Source: Candidatus Delongbacteria bacterium
GTDB lineage: Bacteria; Delongbacteria; UBA4055
Direction of reading: 5' to 3'
DNA length: 14,077 nt
Assembly: GCA_016938535.1 (NCBI GenBank)
Contig: JAFGUL010000051.1
Location: 1-14,077 of the forward strand
Made by a program: the position numbers and the translations under genes. Position 1 is the stretch's first letter. The number at the start of each line of letters is the position of its first letter. Shown piece by piece: positions 14,003-14,077 of this stretch. Under the pieces are notes generated by a model that was not told the origin of the DNA, did no database searches, and worked only from the letters and a program-made list of their open reading frames with translations.

Positions 14003-14077
14003 TTATCTTGCAAAGATCAGCTTACCTTTTTTAGTCACTGTTTTACCGTCGTTGAATTTAGCTCTTAAGACATACAA
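14003..14077 (-). CDS. C-terminal end of a probable type IX-secreted protein (3' part only)
   Basis: The last 24 codons of a gene entering from the right edge, on the minus strand, are open and end with TAA at 14005-14003. They read LYVLRAKFNDGKTVTKKG, then KLIFAR. This looks like the end of a type A C-terminal sorting domain of type IX secretion, where a GxYxxR/K strand is followed by a DG-turn, a T-x-K-K strand and a short basic end. If so, the protein would be exported across the outer membrane in an FCB-group bacterium. With only 24 residues visible the rest of the protein is unknown. The tilS gene starts a few bases downstream. Confidence 0.6.
   Translation of the reverse strand: MYVLRAKFNDGKTVTKKGKLIFAR

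Noticed and set aside
13999..14013. TTG start for tilS
   Set aside because: It would overlap the preceding gene's last codons and adds five non-conserved residues. It cannot be fully excluded because neither start has a strong ribosome site.
1..14077. CRISPR arrays, tRNA, rRNA or riboswitches
   Set aside because: No regularly spaced repeats, tRNA-like cloverleaf sequence or recognisable riboswitch core was seen. The only non-coding gaps over 50 bases are 503-606 and 11642-11755, and both are explained by promoters.

Overview
The window looks like a chromosomal piece of a low-to-moderate-GC anaerobic bacterium. A 24-codon gene tail at the right edge resembles a type IX secretion C-terminal sorting sequence, which points to the Bacteroidota/FCB side of the tree. 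Clear Shine-Dalgarno sites (for example AGGAGGT before the gene starting at 11641) and an [FeFe]-hydrogenase-style NADH module suggest a fermentative member rather than a typical aerobic Bacteroidetes. Genus and phylum cannot be fixed from this sequence alone.

Left part, plus strand (1-2336). The 3' part of a SAM-dependent methyltransferase is followed by a two-gene type IV toxin-antitoxin cassette: an AbiEi-like antitoxin and an AbiEii-like nucleotidyltransferase toxin, overlapping by 11 bases, with a plausible promoter in front. The cassette is more AT-rich than the rest by eye. It is bracketed by an imperfect direct repeat of about 37 bases that copies the last codons of the methyltransferase gene (464-500 and 2299-2336). 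This is the footprint expected of an insertion into that gene's 3' end.

Centre, minus strand (11641 down to 2327). Ten tightly packed genes form one probable operon. In transcription order they are: a stand-alone receiver, a thioredoxin-like ferredoxin, NuoF/HydB-type and NuoE/HydC-type subunits, a membrane-bound Cache histidine kinase, a receiver-histidine kinase hybrid, a Rex repressor fused to a receiver domain, a second stand-alone receiver, an Fe-S/PAS sensor protein, and a SpoIIE-type PP2C phosphatase. A near-consensus sigma-70 promoter (TTGACA, 17 bases, TAAATT) lies before the first gene, and a Rex-like palindrome covers its -10 box. The simplest reading is an operon repressed by its own Rex-receiver fusion when NADH is low, combining an NAD(H)-linked Fe-S electron-transfer module with a large phosphorelay and redox-sensing set. 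No hydrogenase catalytic subunit is present, so the partner of the NADH module must be encoded elsewhere or be something else. The Rex-receiver fusion, and three receivers sharing an unusual signature, are the most novel parts.

Right part, minus strand (14077 down to 11756). The tail of a secreted-type protein is followed by tilS (tRNA-Ile lysidine synthetase) and an AmgK-like small-molecule kinase translationally coupled to tilS through an ATGA overlap. No RNA genes, CRISPR arrays, transposases or integrases were seen, and no gene-free stretch exceeds 300 bases.
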